This document shows, one piece after another, positions 10,740 to 23,053 of a stretch of 64,000 nucleotides of DNA. The position numbers were made by a program, and so were the translations under genes. The notes below the pieces were generated by a model that was given only the letters and a program-made list of their open reading frames with translations, made no database searches and was not told the origin of the DNA. This stretch comes from Trichobilharzia szidati (lineage: Eukaryota; Platyhelminthes; Trematoda; Strigeidida; Schistosomatidae): contig OX235271.1 of NCBI GenBank assembly GCA_944472155.2, positions 105,475,256 through 105,539,255 on the forward strand. Reading direction: 5' to 3'. Each line of letters opens with the position of its first letter. Position 1 is the first letter of the stretch.

Positions 10740-12821
10740 TTATACAAGAAAGTTCTCAAAGTAATTCAGAGTTGCTCGCAGTGCACTAATAGTATATTCA
10801 TTACTATAATTATCCTGCATAACTGCGAAGCTTCTGTTCAATTGCCTGCGAAGTTGCAGTATCTCCATGCAGGGTTTCTTCACTGAACCTTCACACGGCA
10901 CACGACTTGGTAGCAACGGATCCTGCCAAAACCATCTGCGATACAGGCGAATTACTTTGTCAACTAAAAATATTAATTTAAATATTAGTAAGAGTTTGAT
11001 TTACCTGTAAACTGAGGAATTTGAGTGTGACATAGCAGCATATGCCGGCGAGGTATTCTTTGTGCCCTAAATATTCTGCAGGTACAAGTAGAATTGGTAT
11101 AATCCACTTGGTGCAGGTATATGCCGTCATTTATGATAGCCATATCATCAGTATACAACTCTATGTTCATCCGACGATTACGGCCATAGTCCTTGGCAAT
11201 TAACTTAGCGGCATAAGGAGTAAAGTTTCGTAATATCGGCATAACTGGTTCCGGTGCGTGGTACTTATGAATCCGACAACTTTCGACGATGACTTCAACA
11301 CTACGACGCTTCTCTGTGCGTACACACCATTCATACGTCTTGTACATGCATATGTGTAGTGGATCTCTTCTGTGGAGATATCGTTTTAGCTGACTGTGAG
11401 AGCTTTCAACTCTATTGTTGGTACTATTAAACAGCAACAGAGTATTCGGCATATATGCCGCAGCCCACGTCTCCTTCTTAGGCACCCAGTAATGCCTGAC
11501 ATAATTCCACACCCTCCAATCAACCATCATAATGACACTAAGGTAGTGATGAAATCTAAACGGTTAGAAATCAATGCATTTACCTTTCAGGTGTCGCAGC
11601 TTTAACAAGACGACATAAAAACCTGCGTACAAAAGGATTTCGAGTCTAAATGCATCAAGTATTAATTACATTCACCTCACCTTCCTGCTGAAAGCCCGGC
11701 ATACATGAAATGCACAGATGACGATTTTCGCCTGAATTTGACTATTACGCACGGCGGATATCTCACAGTTGGCCGAATCCATCACGAAAGTTTCTGTAAT
11801 GGACGTATCCTGCATTATTCTTTGGTATTGTTCTAATATGCAAGCTACATCGCATGACCTCTCTCGTCTCGTCCATGCCAAAAAAACAGGCCTGCCATGA
11901 CCCATATTGTCTGTTACCACCAACTGAAACAGAGAATATCTAATTAAGATTTGTCAACCGTTTCACGTATAACCTACCCGTCCTTATTGGTATTGTATGT
12001 TGAGTCAATACACACCACCTCTCCATATTTCCGATATAACTGAACCTGTGATTCCAGGGCGAAGCAAATTCTGCTGGTTATCCCCGTATTCGAATCCATG
12101 TATTCAACCACCTGACCGCTTTGCCTTATTATGCGCATAACATCTGATCTCAAAGGCATGGCTTCAAAAATAACTTTAAACTACTTCAATTACCTGGTTT
12201 CACATCCTTACGTAAATTATACACATCTGTGCTCGTCAAAATTTTATTAAAATTCTCTTCAGCATATTCCAAAACATCAGCAACCTCAGATGTAGTCTTC
12301 ACAACTGGTGCAATATTCTCCTTTTCATCCCCGGACAGGCGTCTAAAATATGGATCACCTATCATAAGACTTTTTTCACATCTGTGATTGTGAACTGTTT
12401 TCGCGGAAGAAATGATAAACTCGTCTTCCTTGTAGCGTATACGAAAGCCAGATTGGCAACCGGTGTATTTTGCACTGCAGAAATAAATAATAGAATTCTT
12501 ACGGTTTGACGCGTAAACCTGAACCTCTAGTTTTTCGCTTCATGCCATATGTACAACGAAAGACTACTAATTTGTACTTCAAATCCTGAGATTCATGGTC
12601 CCGTATGCACTTTTTGATCACATAATGTGTATGAGTTGCCTAGGAATACTCTGGCATACATATATATATCGTACTGATTCTAGCTGAATTAGAGCATCTT
12701 CTACTTGAACTCAACTGGTATACCGGTGACTAAACATAATTCCGTCAAAAGATTTTTTGATATCCACTGATATAGGAAGGGCAGGTTGGTTGTCATTCTC
12801 TCCAGCTGCCAATGCGTTCAT
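10740..12821 (-). CDS. Mutator-like (MULE) transposase, nine exons
   Basis: Proposed exons, read from high to low coordinate: 12821-12731, 12703-12675, 12639-12503, 12474-12194, 12161-11978, 11939-11681, 11645-11584, 11555-11005 and 10963-10740. All introns are GT-AG and only 27-41 nt. Exons total 1818 nt, and every phase joins to one open frame of 605 residues. A FAR1/GCM1-like zinc finger lies near residues 65-110 (Cys, Cys, then HNH). The MULE DDE core follows: D232 in CIDSTYNT, D295 in FVMDSANCE and E398 in NNRVESSH, plus the CAFH motif. A SWIM-type finger comes next with C505, C507 and H519, but Arg replaces the third Cys at 517. Spacing of the triad fits the family. The first intron (27 nt) is the least certain; without it a TGA interrupts the frame. 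It may be an intact transposase or a domesticated derivative. Confidence 0.82.
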
Positions 12822-15800
12822 TCGGTACCACTGTAAATGAAAACAGAAGCTTTTGAATTAAAAATTCACGAATAGCCAACAGAGTACAATAAGCAACTTG
12901 AAAGAGACATTGACTTGGAAACTATAGCGGAAAAAATACAATTTCCTTACCACAATTACCGTTTTGGAAAGTTACTGATTATAGCCACAAACATTTACTG
13001 AAACACTTGTGAACGACAAATATGGACACAAGTGATGAAACGAAGCTCTACAGAAATCATTGAGACGCCACAAACAGGAGGATTTTAGGTGCACCCTATA
13101 ATTTTCATATGAAACACATTCTCAAGCATCCTCCTGCACCATAACTGCCTTCAGGCCTAGAGGCAGCTTTTGACGACTATTCTTAACAAAATCAATACAG
13201 TTCAAGCCAAACAGAAACAAGAATCACGTCAGATGCAGCTACCTAGATCAAACGAAACAAATCAGCCAAACTGAAATCAACTAGACCGCGCAAATATCCT
13301 CAAGGTAAAGCTGGAGGCGCAACTTCAAACAGGGGATATGCCTTATCAACGCCCGTTAAATGAGACACTATAATGAAGTTTAAAATGAAAGCTGTTAACG
13401 AATGAAAATGCCCGAAGAATAATCACCGAAAACAACGAAGTTATTTGAATGAAAATTAGTTATAATGAAATAGAGGGCATGCCGCCGACAAATCCTGTCA
13501 TTCGCACAGATTAAGAAACCGATACTTCTATCGAAAGAACCACCCATAATATTGAACGAAAGCCGGGATTACTTCGGGAAACAATTAATCTTAGGATGTT
13601 AACTAATACAGCACACTGGCGAACAAGTCAACCGTGGAAATCTTGTTGGGGATCAAGGAAGTTAGTTCATTCAGTTGAATCTCATACATTTCGCCTTCTT
13701 CAGTCAACTTGTCTATAAGTGATGACTGGATCAGATGGCGGACAGGTAGGTGAATTGTGGTGCATTGTATATCTCTGTGTTCTCTTCATACTTGGCAATA
13801 ATTCCCAATATTCAGGCCCGATCGTCTTTGATATCATAATGATAATTCAGCTGTGATTTTATTTAAAATCACGAAACTGTGAAACGGAATGCATAAACTA
13901 AGCGTTAGTTGTTGTGGCTCATAAGGCTTCACAGTTTTTAAGAAGTATGTGTAAGTGCATAGTGATATTCTGTAACATTAGGGATATAATTGTATACCGA
14001 ACATTTTAAAAACTGAAAACTTTTCATGATTTGGAAATAATGTAACAAATAACCAGTAGCATCGTACTTCATGGCCTTTCTATTAAGAATATATAGAAAT
14101 GGCGAATTCACTCCCTTATTATTAGTAATCCACTTCAGTTTTATCAGAGGTACCCATAGCTGCATATCTCGTTCAAAAAGGAGAAGAGCGATAGAACTCA
14201 GACGTCTATAAGATATTTAGTCCACAGAAAATGAATACCATAGTACAAAATGTCAAATTTCATTCGCTCATTCATTCGAGGATATGTTCCACTATCGTTT
14301 CCGACTTTCAACACCAAAAGATGTTCATAAAGAATACTAGAAATCTCAAGATGGCAGTCAACATTATCCGGTGAATTTACGAATTGATAGTCAGTAGATG
14401 ACTCAATGTCTTTTAAGTGTTGGCTTTACTCAAGATAGACCTCAACTAACTGCACTTACTAAATACATATCCTATTAATAACCTTGGCGGTCCTCTACCT
14501 AGCGTGTAAGTACTGCTCAACGAACTCAAAGTAAAAAGGCTTGAGACTCGAAGTTTTTCCTGAAGAGAGTTGTATTCTACACAGATGAAATATCAATTTA
14601 AATAAATAAGAATGCTGTGCAACTTATCAGATACCTCGGCTGGCTAGTAAGCTTGAAGAGTATGCTGAATGGCAGCACAACAAGGGAACGAACCAAGTAC
14701 GTACAGTCGCGTCGGAAATCACAAGATGTTGTGGGGCCAAAAGGGGACGAATGCTTTAAGACAAAAATTTAGAAGTTCAAGGTACACTACAGACTAATAT
14801 AACGTTGTATCAGTGTGGTTATTGACACCCCCGAAAGCCTTCACCCTTTCTGCAAAGCAACAAGCACTTCATCGTTATGGATTAGTGCTTGTCTAAACAC
14901 TCTTACTGAAAGTAGGATTACAAAACATTTCAGCTATTGCGAAAAGGAGGTTTCATAGTTATAATCAGGATACTTGAGCATTTTAAATGAAGTCAGATAA
15001 GTCCGGCCATTCAATTTTTGGGCAAATTAAAATTTCAATCGGCGGAAACAAAGGATTATGCCACTTTAAACAACTCACTTGATTTGATGATCTCACTAAG
15101 TCTCAGCCTCCTAATATAATTCCTTTCGGTGGTGGAATTCGGGTATAAACAGATAATGTGTCGACAATTATACGAATGAAAAAGTAATTAACTGCTTTAT
15201 TTTTCCATATTTTCCACTAAAAATATCTACTATCAGGACGGTCATGCTACTGTCTAGTATACCAGTGCCCCACTCTACTAAGAAACAGTAAAACAATCAG
15301 GAAGTTTAAACGTTGCTTTGATATTTGTTGTACGCAACACCAAGTGCAATGACTCACCCTATTTGATATACTTATCTGTAAAAGTTATCCAATGCATAAC
15401 TTGTCATTTTATTTAAATCTCTGACTATATAGACGCTAAGTTTCTAGAGAATTAATCTACCCAAATAATTATTTGTTTGTTCTGAGAAGCAAAATTAACA
15501 TTTGTAAGTGAATTCCATGAGTTCTCATCATCTATTAGCAAGAAATGTCGTGATATATCTGGATTTCGGCCGTTTGTATTTCTGCACATATGTGAAGAAA
15601 CTTTTACAAGAACTGCTGAATAAGAAATCGAAATAAACTCTGCACAACAATAATCTTTCCCATTGGAAGAAAGTCATTCATCAGTTATTCAGCAATCCTG
15701 ATGGCATTAATTTATCGAAAAATATCTGCAGATACATATAGTGCTGCTTGCAGCATACGCAGACTGCCTCAGTCAGACTAGCCCAACTTGCCACACTAAA

Positions 15801-15837
15801 AGCTGTCATGTTGCAAGAGTGTGGACAACAAAACGTG
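12822..15837. other. about 3 kb non-coding, nothing recognised
   Basis: Upstream of the transposase gene I found no exon-like stretch with splice signals, no transposon motif and no convincing terminal inverted repeat. The promoter of the transposase should lie at the left end of this stretch but shows no diagnostic element. Confidence 0.35.
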
Positions 15838-16550
15838 GTTGAAATTATCTCACATGCTGAAGGTCACTGGAAGAGTCAGGTGCCTGTAGGTCACTTTCGT
15901 CCATGTTAATCGGCCATGTCGGATTGCTGTCCCCTAAACGTTCGTTTACACATTGGCTTTTCCCTTTATCCTACAGTTATTCACAACTTATCTTGATGCA
16001 CATTGTTCACAAATGTCGCGTGCCACCTCATTTTGTTTCCGTTACCGTTAAAGTCAGTTATTTCGTTTGTTTCGGAAGTTTCTACCACCCGGTCAGTTCA
16101 TTCATTTCATTGTAATTGTTTCATACTTTGCATTCATGCGTGGTTTCAGTGTTTTATTTGTTTTTCAGCTGTTTAATGAGAAAGCCCTGTGTTAACGTCT
16201 TGGAAATTATGCACATGAACACGTTTGGGTCAGAGATGCTGCTGTTTTCATTTCATTTGTTGGTTACCCTTAATGTCGCTGGCTCAGTTGTGTACTTAAT
16301 AAGTAGAAATCTATAAAAAACAATGTCCTTCACATTCATGTTTATAACGTGCGAAAATCAACGAGTAAATCTGGTGAAAAGAGCACGAACAGAGTTGATA
16401 TAAGCAGAGCTCCCAAAAAGCATATTAAATCTGAAGAATTTAAAACATGAGTTGAAGTTGAAAAAGCCTTGAAGCATTTCGAGAAGGTGAGTATTCCATC
16501 AATTTGTCTATTATCAGTTAAAATACCGGATACATTGTAAGTGAATCTAA

Positions 16551-16863
16551 ATTACAGGATTTCATCATGAGCTGACATTGGTTAGAGAACCAATGGAAAA
16601 CCTGGGAGTACTGGGCAGCAGTACGCACACACCGGGGTTCGAATCCAGGACCTTCTGGTTACAAGGCGAGCTCGTAGACTATTGAGTCACTGCGACTCGA
16701 TCCAATGGCCCGTGAATTCTAACTTCTGCCAATTCACGATATAGCGCAAATGGTGTGTGCATGCTGCTGGAGAGTCCCAAACTAGGACGAAACAGCTGTC
16801 CAGTACTGCCAGGTTTTCCAGTGGTTCTCTAACTAATGTCAGCTCATGATGAAATCCTGTAAT
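16551..16863 (-). mobile_element. 63-bp TIR element enclosing a tRNA-like module
   Basis: The first 63 bases (16551-16613) and the reverse complement of 16801-16863 differ at only three positions, and both begin attacaggatttcatcatga. Copy B of the surrounding repeat lacks the element near 46190. The 11-mer gaatctaaatt occurs at 16543-16553 and again at 16895-16905, which looks like a target duplication, but 31 extra bases separate the right inverted repeat from its copy. A tRNA-like module on the minus strand sits inside. No protein is encoded, so it is non-autonomous. An 8-11 bp duplication with long inverted repeats would fit a Mutator-like MITE. Confidence 0.75.
16631..16707 (-). other. 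tRNA-like Pol III promoter module
   Basis: On the minus strand the text runs gtcgcagtgactcaatag (A-box-like), ctcgccttgtaa (like a tRNA-Thr anticodon loop, TGT) and ggattcgaaccc (a good B box). The anticodon stem does not pair and no 7-bp acceptor stem is visible. It is therefore a tRNA-derived promoter rather than a working tRNA gene. Confidence 0.6.
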
Positions 16864-18029
16864 CAATCAACCAAATCCCCACAAACCAATACTAGAATCT
16901 AAATTAAACAAGGATGAGCCACGTGTGAAGTATGAATGTGTGGTGTCTGTATGAACTTTTGGAAACAGAAAGAAGTCGAAAGTGAATCAGAAACCTCTAA
17001 AGGGTAAGTGTTATCTATGGTTATTAATGCATAATTTACTAGATCCAAATGCATGAAATAGGACTGTCTAAAGCCAATGTTACCAGCCATTCAATATGTT
17101 TCTGAACAATTTTAAAAGCTAATGGCATACCATGATCTGATGACTGTGCGAATTATCATAAATAGAAGTAAGACTTTAATTAGCAGGAATAACGTTTCGG
17201 ATTTTGGTCTACAATTGGTGGTTTTTCCGAAGTTACAACAAGCTGAGAAGCTGATTATTATTCGGGAAGAAAACATTGGCTTTATACAAATTGCTTGTTT
17301 CAGTCCAAATATTGAAATTCTTATTTTTCTGATGTTCGTAATTTTTCCGTGGTCATGAATTAGGATGTCCATGATTTTTAAGAAAACTTTCAATACACTT
17401 TCCTTGAACCACCGGTCTTCTCTCTCTTGGCGAAGAATTTATTGACACGATTAGACGAACAGGTAGCAAAGTAGAATGTTCTGTGATTGAGAACCGTAGT
17501 CGTTGTGTTCCAGATTAATATCGCGCGTCTAACTGTTATAACCTTATGTATATAGTTCTTTCTTCGTGGTGCATTACAACATCTAGAAATCATAAGCACA
17601 CTGTCCTCGGTGAATTTATTTTTACTTTGTAAGTGATTGGGATTAGTGCGTCATTTGAAGTAACAGGAAAAATACCTCTACACGCTATCTTTGAGATTAG
17701 GGTAAATTTACTTTTCTCGACCAGGGGACAATCTTTTTACCAAGAAAGTTCTCAGGATGTCCGCTTTTACTTTGTAATTCAAAGATAACGTTAAGTTGTT
17801 AACTCAGGTAGTAACTACAAAAGATTACTTTCAGCGGAAACTATTTTAAGGTATCTACGTAGCTTTAGTTAATGCCTCATAGAAGTAAGCAGCGTACGTT
17901 GACTGCGTCTAAATATATTAAACGTTGTGTAGCTGGTCAAATCGTAGTTCTTAAATACAAGTTAGTCTTATAAATAATGAATGTACCGTACAAGCGTTTA
18001 CTTTGTTTCGCGTACCTAGCTCATAAACA

Positions 18030-18712
18030 TTATACCTGCATGTGGTATACAGTGTACTGCTTTCTTCCTGAGAAATAAGAACGCAGCCATTTGGCAACCC
18101 GACACTCAGGTTGAGTTTCAGCAAGCCTACTTAACAAAATATTCCCAGTTACTGAGTCGAAAGCAGATGTATAATCTAGGCAAGTGCAGCGAACAAACTT
18201 AGCCCCTTTGTCTAAACTGGAGACAATGTTATGATGCAAGACTGCAGGTGCATCTAAAGTACTTCTACTATGTTTGCAGGCAAATTGTTTGGTATCGTTA
18301 AAAGCTTTAGGTGAAGATCTAAGGTTAAGTAAGAGTAACTTTTCCATAGTTTTTAGAAAAGGAGAGGTAATAGCAATAGGTCTAAATTTAATACATGTTC
18401 CAGTAGATGAATTAGGTATAGGTACAATTTTAATGTCCTTCCAAACGGCTGGCACGATATTTCTGGAAAAAGACTCATCAAGTATGTCGACGAAGGGATT
18501 ACAGGTATCTGCATATTTTTTGAGAAAAACGCTGAGCAAACAATCTGGTCCTAGGCTACAAGAAGGATTCAGTGACTGGAGACACTTTAGAACATCAATT
18601 GTATTGAAACCAGGGAAGCAAGTTTCATTAACACTTGTGACACTAGAAAGCTTGGCTCTCGTGGGAGATTGTATGAGAGACTTGTGTAGTGTACACACAT
18701 CAAATGAGTAGG
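18030..18712 (-). pseudogene. CR1/Jockey-type LINE RT fragment
   Basis: A 222-residue open frame holds the N-terminal half of a non-LTR reverse transcriptase. It includes SLGPDCLLSVFLKKY before the palm, the RPIAITSPFLKTMEKLL block, and CLDYTSAFDSV, which carries the motif-A aspartate. It stops soon after WLRSYFSGRKQYTV, before the YADD box, so both the start of the protein and the catalytic C-terminal half are absent. It interrupts copy A of the long repeat; copy B has no trace of it. The frame is still open, which suggests a fairly recent fragment. It is a different lineage from the two LINEs at 60.5-64.0 kb. Confidence 0.8.
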
Positions 18713-20453
18713 GAATACTGTTGTCACACTGATTGTAATCAGATGCATAAGGTTAATTTAATATCAACAAGGTAGATATGCAAATGCTGCAGTTGTTGAT
18801 CATAAACATGTTGAGTATTAGATAACAACACATGATTCAGCGGCGTATTGTTAATAAATAAAAATTGTCTCTCAGCTCGTTGCCAGGTAAACAGTCTATT
18901 TGATGATGTCAATGCATATTAACAGAATAATGAAGTAGCTATCAACACTAAGTTACTACACTTGCCTGAACTGCATACTTGGCGTTTAACAGTATACAGA
19001 CACGCAACTAGCTAAACAAGGCATCTTTAGAGTGTCGAACAGTGCAGAATTATTATTCAACCTGCTAGATCCTACTTAGTTTTTACAACGTGATATTGTA
19101 CAGAAACAGAAGCGAAATCTTATGAATGACTAAAGTAACAGTCTCATAATACTATAGTAAATCTCAGTTGCACTAACTAGGCTTAACACGCAGTAGACTG
19201 AATTCACATATTACAAAAGCACAAAGTATAGCGACTTATTGAGGAAGTCCAGAGGAAGTAGAAATTCAGAGTATATTAAACATTTCATTAATTTGCAAAA
19301 GGAAATTTTGATGAGGAGTATTAGCATCAGTTTGACCGACTGACATTTCCGCCGATTTCATGTTCGACGAACTTCATATAACTAAATCATGAAGCACAAC
19401 ATGAAGTTATGGGAGATAATTTTATATACTAATATGCGATACGAATACACTGAGTCTGTTAATACTAAACAAAATTCTCATACAAATAAAAGTATTTTAG
19501 CTCACAGTTGGTTTTTATATTGACGCTGTATGCATGAATAGACCACATGCGTTTTCCAGCATTAGAGGATTATACGCGAATTTCAAGACAATCTGTGGAA
19601 AATCCATACTGTTAAGGTACTATTCTCTCATCAAGATTACTTGCAGACCAACTTCACAATAAATACACTTGCATTAAAAGAAGTATTTCAAATGTGTAAC
19701 TTAGAAATTATTCCACAATCTCAGCAATGTCTAGTGAACATGGTTTCGTGAATCCCACCGAAATTACATTCCCATATTTAGGAAACTATAGCAATCAAAC
19801 ATAAACTGAGCATGTCTCAACTCTAAAAAGCCATGCACAGTGTTGACAGCATAGAGAAACACTTAAAATATTCAAAGATACACAGACCCTTTGTGTTGAT
19901 GAGGATAACAACGCCATATAATACAACCTAGACATTCAGTCGTGATACTGCATCATGTGATTGGAAATTTCAGGAGAAATTCATCGCCACTGTTGGTGAT
20001 CAAAACTATTGCAGCATTAAGTATACAGTGTCAGCGGGAATGGCATAACAGACAGTGAATTGATAATGACAGAGCTGACTAGATTCAGTTCCCATAATCA
20101 ACACAATGCATATGAATAATAATAGTATAAGCTGAAACGATGAGTAAAATTAAACGAGTAATCGCCTTCTCCACTGCACTGCACTTGCAGCAATAATGAG
20201 AACCACCCACATATGTAGGCCTAGCAGTGATCCTACCAGACAATTGCACAATATTAATAAATTTGGGATATTTTTATATATTTAATCCATTGCACCAGAG
20301 AGTATACATACATTAAATCCACTTGGAGATAACCTCTCAACTTACGATAATTCCTGTCCAAACATGTGTACAGTAAGACACATCTACATGATAACTTCTG
20401 TTCCCACAGAAGGTTCTGTTAGCATTTATAGGTGATTTCCATGTACTGATAGC

Positions 20454-21930
20454 ATTCCTTTTGTCAAATAGTACTGTTCTTCACACGAAAATAGGCCGCA
20501 GTGACGTCCTGAGACGTGAAGTCTTCATTGAATGATACTATGCCGAAAGGTGCAGCTTTTACATATAGTGGATTATTTGTGTAGATGACATTGCCCTTCA
20601 ACTATCCAATCCTCCTCATTATAACGATATTTTGACACAGTCCGCCTGAAACACTGATCATTGCAACCAATATGCTAAGAGTGTGCCGCAGTCAGATTAC
20701 ATGACGCGGACACCATCATGACTAGTCAGCAAATGAGAATTCCTATCAATCTAGAATACATATAACACAATTTTATTACAACGTATCGACAAAATAATTT
20801 ACCATGAGGAATTTCAACCAAAGTGGCGGATAAGTTCGACTCCAGCTGTATATTTCTATCGAAAAACACGTCTGCGAAAGCCGCTTCCAAAAGCTACTTC
20901 GTTGGGAACAATCGTCATCTCACTTTGATGAGGTTATATAATGTGTGGTACACAGCCACCGAATTCATATATTTAGCGTATCTGATGCAACATCAAGCCA
21001 AACAAGTAATTTTAGCTATACAAATTTTAAAAGATGTCCTTCAGATATAAAAATTATACCTATCAGTGCTGCTTGAATTCTTCATGTACCTTTATAATCG
21101 GGTATGTGAATTCGGGAGAATGAAGACTGCAGATGAGGATGTGATACCTTATTAAAATTTGAAAAATTCAATTAACTGACTAGTGAACAGAGAATATTCT
21201 TTCCGACGACTTTGTGGCTTTCCTCAGTCACATGTCCATTAGATAGGGAATAGGGTGTTTATTTTAAATATACCAGGTGCAATGTTACAAAATCTGAGTT
21301 ACAACAAAACTTAGAATTTCTTAGTGTCTCTCCTCTTACAACATGTATTACGTTTTAGATCATGACAAGCAATAATTGTAAGGTACTTATGATTCATCTC
21401 ATACATAGATGCCTTTCTAATTATTTTTGGAGTTGCAGAGTAGTCTGAATCCTGCTCGACTTTCCACAAAGTTTTCGGGATCATTGAGTAGCCCTATGCT
21501 GAACTGAACAAAGAATGAGTAAAACATGTCATGCTTAAGACCATGAACTTACGTTTATTCCAAGGCTTGCCAGAGGTTTTGAACAGCACATATCGACCTG
21601 TTTCCTGAGTGTGAGCTTTGGATACATACCGAGATGATCTCTCTGCAAATAGCTGGTAGAGGAGTGACGGCGGAAGAAAAACGTTTGTATCTTAGGTTAT
21701 TAATACTATAAAACAGTGGAGCGTTTTACTAATTTGCAGACATCTGGTCTGTTATTGATTTATGTGCTGTGAAAATTGTTAAAATTACATTTATCAAAGA
21801 CTTAATGGGGAAATAGCCGTCAGCAAATCCGTTTCAGAATAGATACGCTCCTCTCAACAGATACAAAAAGGGCTTAGTTTACGCTCTTGTTACAACATTA
21901 TAACTACAGTATAAGTCACAAAAACAAGAA
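20454..21930. other. non-coding, no recognised feature
   Basis: Between the end of repeat copy A and the RTE remnant I see no exon, repeat match or RNA gene. Small open frames here lack support. Confidence 0.35.
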
Positions 21931-21934
21931 GCTC

Positions 21935-22690
21935 TACAGTCGTATACCAGCGAGTGAGCAGAAAAAACAGAGAACACACAAGACTTCAAATAAGCATTAA
22001 GAGGACGAAGGTGATAAAGAAAGCTAACCAATACCACCAAACACCAATCACTGACAACGGGAGAAGTCCGAAGGAAGTCAGCTCTTTCACTTATTTAGGC
22101 AGTATCGGTTCAACTACGGGCGGCATAAATCAGGATGCGGAAGGCAAGATCAGAAAAGCAAGACAGACCTTCATCAGTATGTAATCAGTGCAGAAATCTG
22201 ATACAGTCAGCATAAAGAACAAGATTCGGATTTTCAACACTAATTGCCATCCATTTCTTTTACATGGGTCTGAGAATTCGCGCGTCACGAAACACATTTC
22301 CAGCAGCCTACTTCAGAATTTCATCAATAGCTGTCTTCGCTTCAGAATGAAGATCAGGTGGCTGGAAGGATAAGCGACAGAGAACCCTAGTAGCAGACTC
22401 ATCTTGAAACTAATATCCAACAAATATGGCTAGGAAAGTGAAGATGGATCGGACACACACTGAAGAGACCACTGAGTGCAATCATTTGTGTTGCCCTCGA
22501 GTGAAACCCGAATGGGAGACGACTAGCTGGGAGTCCGAGAGTGACTTGAGGGTAAACATGTGAGGAGATGAAGGACCATATGCAGTTGTGGATCCATTTG
22601 GAGACGACTACAGAGAATGGGACTAAGTGAGGATGTGCCGTTGAAGCCCTATGTTCTACTCGGAGACCCAGGAAATTGCAAAAGTATTAA
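21935..22690 (+). pseudogene. RTE-like LINE, C-terminal remnant
   Basis: Interrupted plus-strand frames read FTYLGSIGSTTGGINQDAE, then ISIKNKIRIFNTN..LLHGSEN, INSCLR..IRWLEG and, further on, WIGHTL-like text. These are in the order of the conserved region downstream of the RT in RTE-clade LINEs of flatworms. Several stops and frame changes make it non-functional. The end at about 22640 (ttgaagccctatgttctac) matches the tail of the SINEs at 3.2-3.5 and 36.9-37.1 kb. The remnant lies just upstream of the ten-exon gene. Confidence 0.75.
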
Positions 22691-23053
22691 TCCAACGGTA
22701 ACAATTCCTAACCTATTTAAATTCATCATGTGATTTCTTGAAAATTTCGCATTGCACGATATTCTTTGTGGTGGATGGTTTAGTCAATCCTTAGATATTT
22801 GTATCGAAATACGATAGTATCACATCTGCAGCCACCACTAATAATGTCTTTTAAAGCACAAGCCCTTCTGAGTTTTGGCGGCGAAATTCTGGCCAGCCAC
22901 ATGGAAATAACCTTTCAAATCTAAAGAATTGAAACCTAAATTATATACACTTCTTTATTTCCTCAATCGAACTATGGGACTTAAGGTCTACTGTTGTTTT
23001 ATACAATCGCTTGTCAGAAGTCATACCTTGTGGCGCTGGTTATAGAACTAGAT

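Larger units (their letters stand above)
15838..20453 (+). repeat. long repeat, copy A
   Basis: This copy aligns with 45497-59024 (copy B) once insertions are removed, leaving about 3.6-3.9 kb of shared sequence. Anchors include gaaattatctcacatgctgaaggtca at the left end and ggttctgttagcatttatagg at the right end. Copy A contains two insertions missing from B: the inverted-repeat element at 16551-16863 and a CR1-type RT fragment at about 18045-18712. A short gag-like or coding relic (VEVEKALKHFEKVSIPS) lies near 16460. The nature of the repeat is unknown. It could be an old duplication or a very large unclassified element. Confidence 0.8.

Noticed and set aside
17122..17393. Overlapping open frames on both strands near 17.1-17.4 kb
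   Set aside because: They lie inside the long repeat, are not kept open in copy B, and show no motif.
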